Shown in pieces: positions 5,140 through 5,452 of a stretch of 5,452 bases of DNA. This DNA is from Gammaproteobacteria bacterium (GTDB lineage: Bacteria > Pseudomonadota > Gammaproteobacteria > Steroidobacterales > Steroidobacteraceae). How positions within the stretch are numbered: the first letter of the stretch is position 1; each line of letters starts with the position of its first letter. The notes under the pieces are model-generated. The model was not told the DNA's origin and ran no database searches. It saw nothing but the letters and a program-made list of their open reading frames with translations. The stretch lies in contig VBNY01000169.1 in NCBI GenBank assembly GCA_005877705.1, forward strand, positions 1 through 5,452. The letters run 5' to 3'. A program made the position numbers and the translations under genes.

Positions 5140-5452
5140 ATGCTCGAGACAGCGACCAAGACTACCGACAACAGGGGTACGACGACTGCGGAGGACACGC
5201 TCAAGCGAAAGAGCCATGACGCCGATGTCATTTCCGGCGGCCACCTGGTCGCCAAGGCGCTGAAGAACGAAGGCGTCGATACGATCTTCACACTCTGTGG
5301 CGGACACATCATCGACATCTATGATGGCTGCGTCGACGAGGGCATTCGCATCATCGACGTGCGCCACGAGCAGGTCGCCGCACATGCTGCCGATGGCTAC
5401 GCGCGCCAGACCGGCAAGCTCGGTTGCGTCGTCACGACCGCCGGCCCCGGTT
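5140..5452 (+). CDS. Thiamine-diphosphate enzyme, acetolactate synthase/2-hydroxyacyl-CoA lyase-like (N-terminal part)
   Basis: An ATG at 5140 follows GCGGAGG (5128-5134) with a five-base spacer; 104 residues are present and the gene runs off the window. Residues 1-30 are a polar Thr/Lys/Asp-rich extension. The ThDP-binding Pyr domain then begins (GGHLVAKALKNEGVDTIFTL, 33-52), with GGHI (54-57), the RHEQ box (75-78) whose Glu77 should activate the cofactor's aminopyrimidine, AADGYAR (83-89) and VTTAGPG (98-104). This is the superfamily of acetolactate synthase, oxalyl-CoA decarboxylase, glyoxylate carboligase and 2-hydroxyacyl-CoA lyase. FTLxGGHI and VTTAGPG look most like HACL2/ILVBL-type proteins from memory. 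Placement after an OFA transporter and FCD regulator favours a catabolic acyl-CoA lyase or decarboxylase over isoleucine/valine synthesis. The C-terminal substrate-specifying region is missing. Confidence 0.85.
   Translation, partial: MLETATKTTDNRGTTTAEDTLKRKSHDADVISGGHLVAKALKNEGVDTIFTLCGGHIIDIYDGCVDEGIRIIDVRHEQVAAHAADGYARQTGKLGCVVTTAGPG

Overview
The DNA is GC-rich (by eye about 60%) with C/G-ending codons, FCD-type GntR regulation and an oxalate/formate-type transporter. This suits a free-living, metabolically versatile proteobacterium (beta- or gamma-like). That assignment is inference from style; no rRNA or other taxonomic marker is present.

Left part (1-2229, + strand). The window opens in the last 33 codons of a gene whose tail resembles HipA-family kinases. 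A 289-base stretch with no clean gene follows; it carries coding-like signal that changes frame and ends in an ATGA overlap with the next gene. That gene (394-2229) encodes a 611-residue soluble protein with a textbook P-loop (GPSASGKST) in a zeta-toxin/small-molecule-kinase-like core and large N- and C-terminal parts I do not recognise.

Right part (2316-5452) is a catabolic module. A GntR/FCD regulator (- strand) is divergent from an OFA-family major facilitator transporter (+ strand) that keeps the oxalate-binding Arg and Lys known from OxlT. It is followed after 109 bases by the start of a thiamine-diphosphate (ThDP) enzyme, cut by the window end. The ThDP enzyme's N-terminus is of the acetolactate synthase / oxalyl-CoA decarboxylase / 2-hydroxyacyl-CoA lyase superfamily and, from memory, looks closest to HACL2/ILVBL-type proteins. 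The likely logic is that a small carboxylate (oxalate or a 2-hydroxy acid) is imported, activated to a CoA thioester by genes outside the window, and cleaved or decarboxylated by the ThDP enzyme, with the GntR protein sensing the acid.

The 690-base divergent region holds a good sigma-70-type promoter (3399-3428) facing the transporter. A near-palindromic TGATATACCA overlaps its -10 box, and a sister element TGATATATAA lies on the regulator side; both are candidate operators. The transporter transcript would have an unusually long leader (about 290 nt) with several perfect hairpins and a possible 56-codon leader ORF. No tRNA, rRNA, CRISPR array or insertion sequence is visible.
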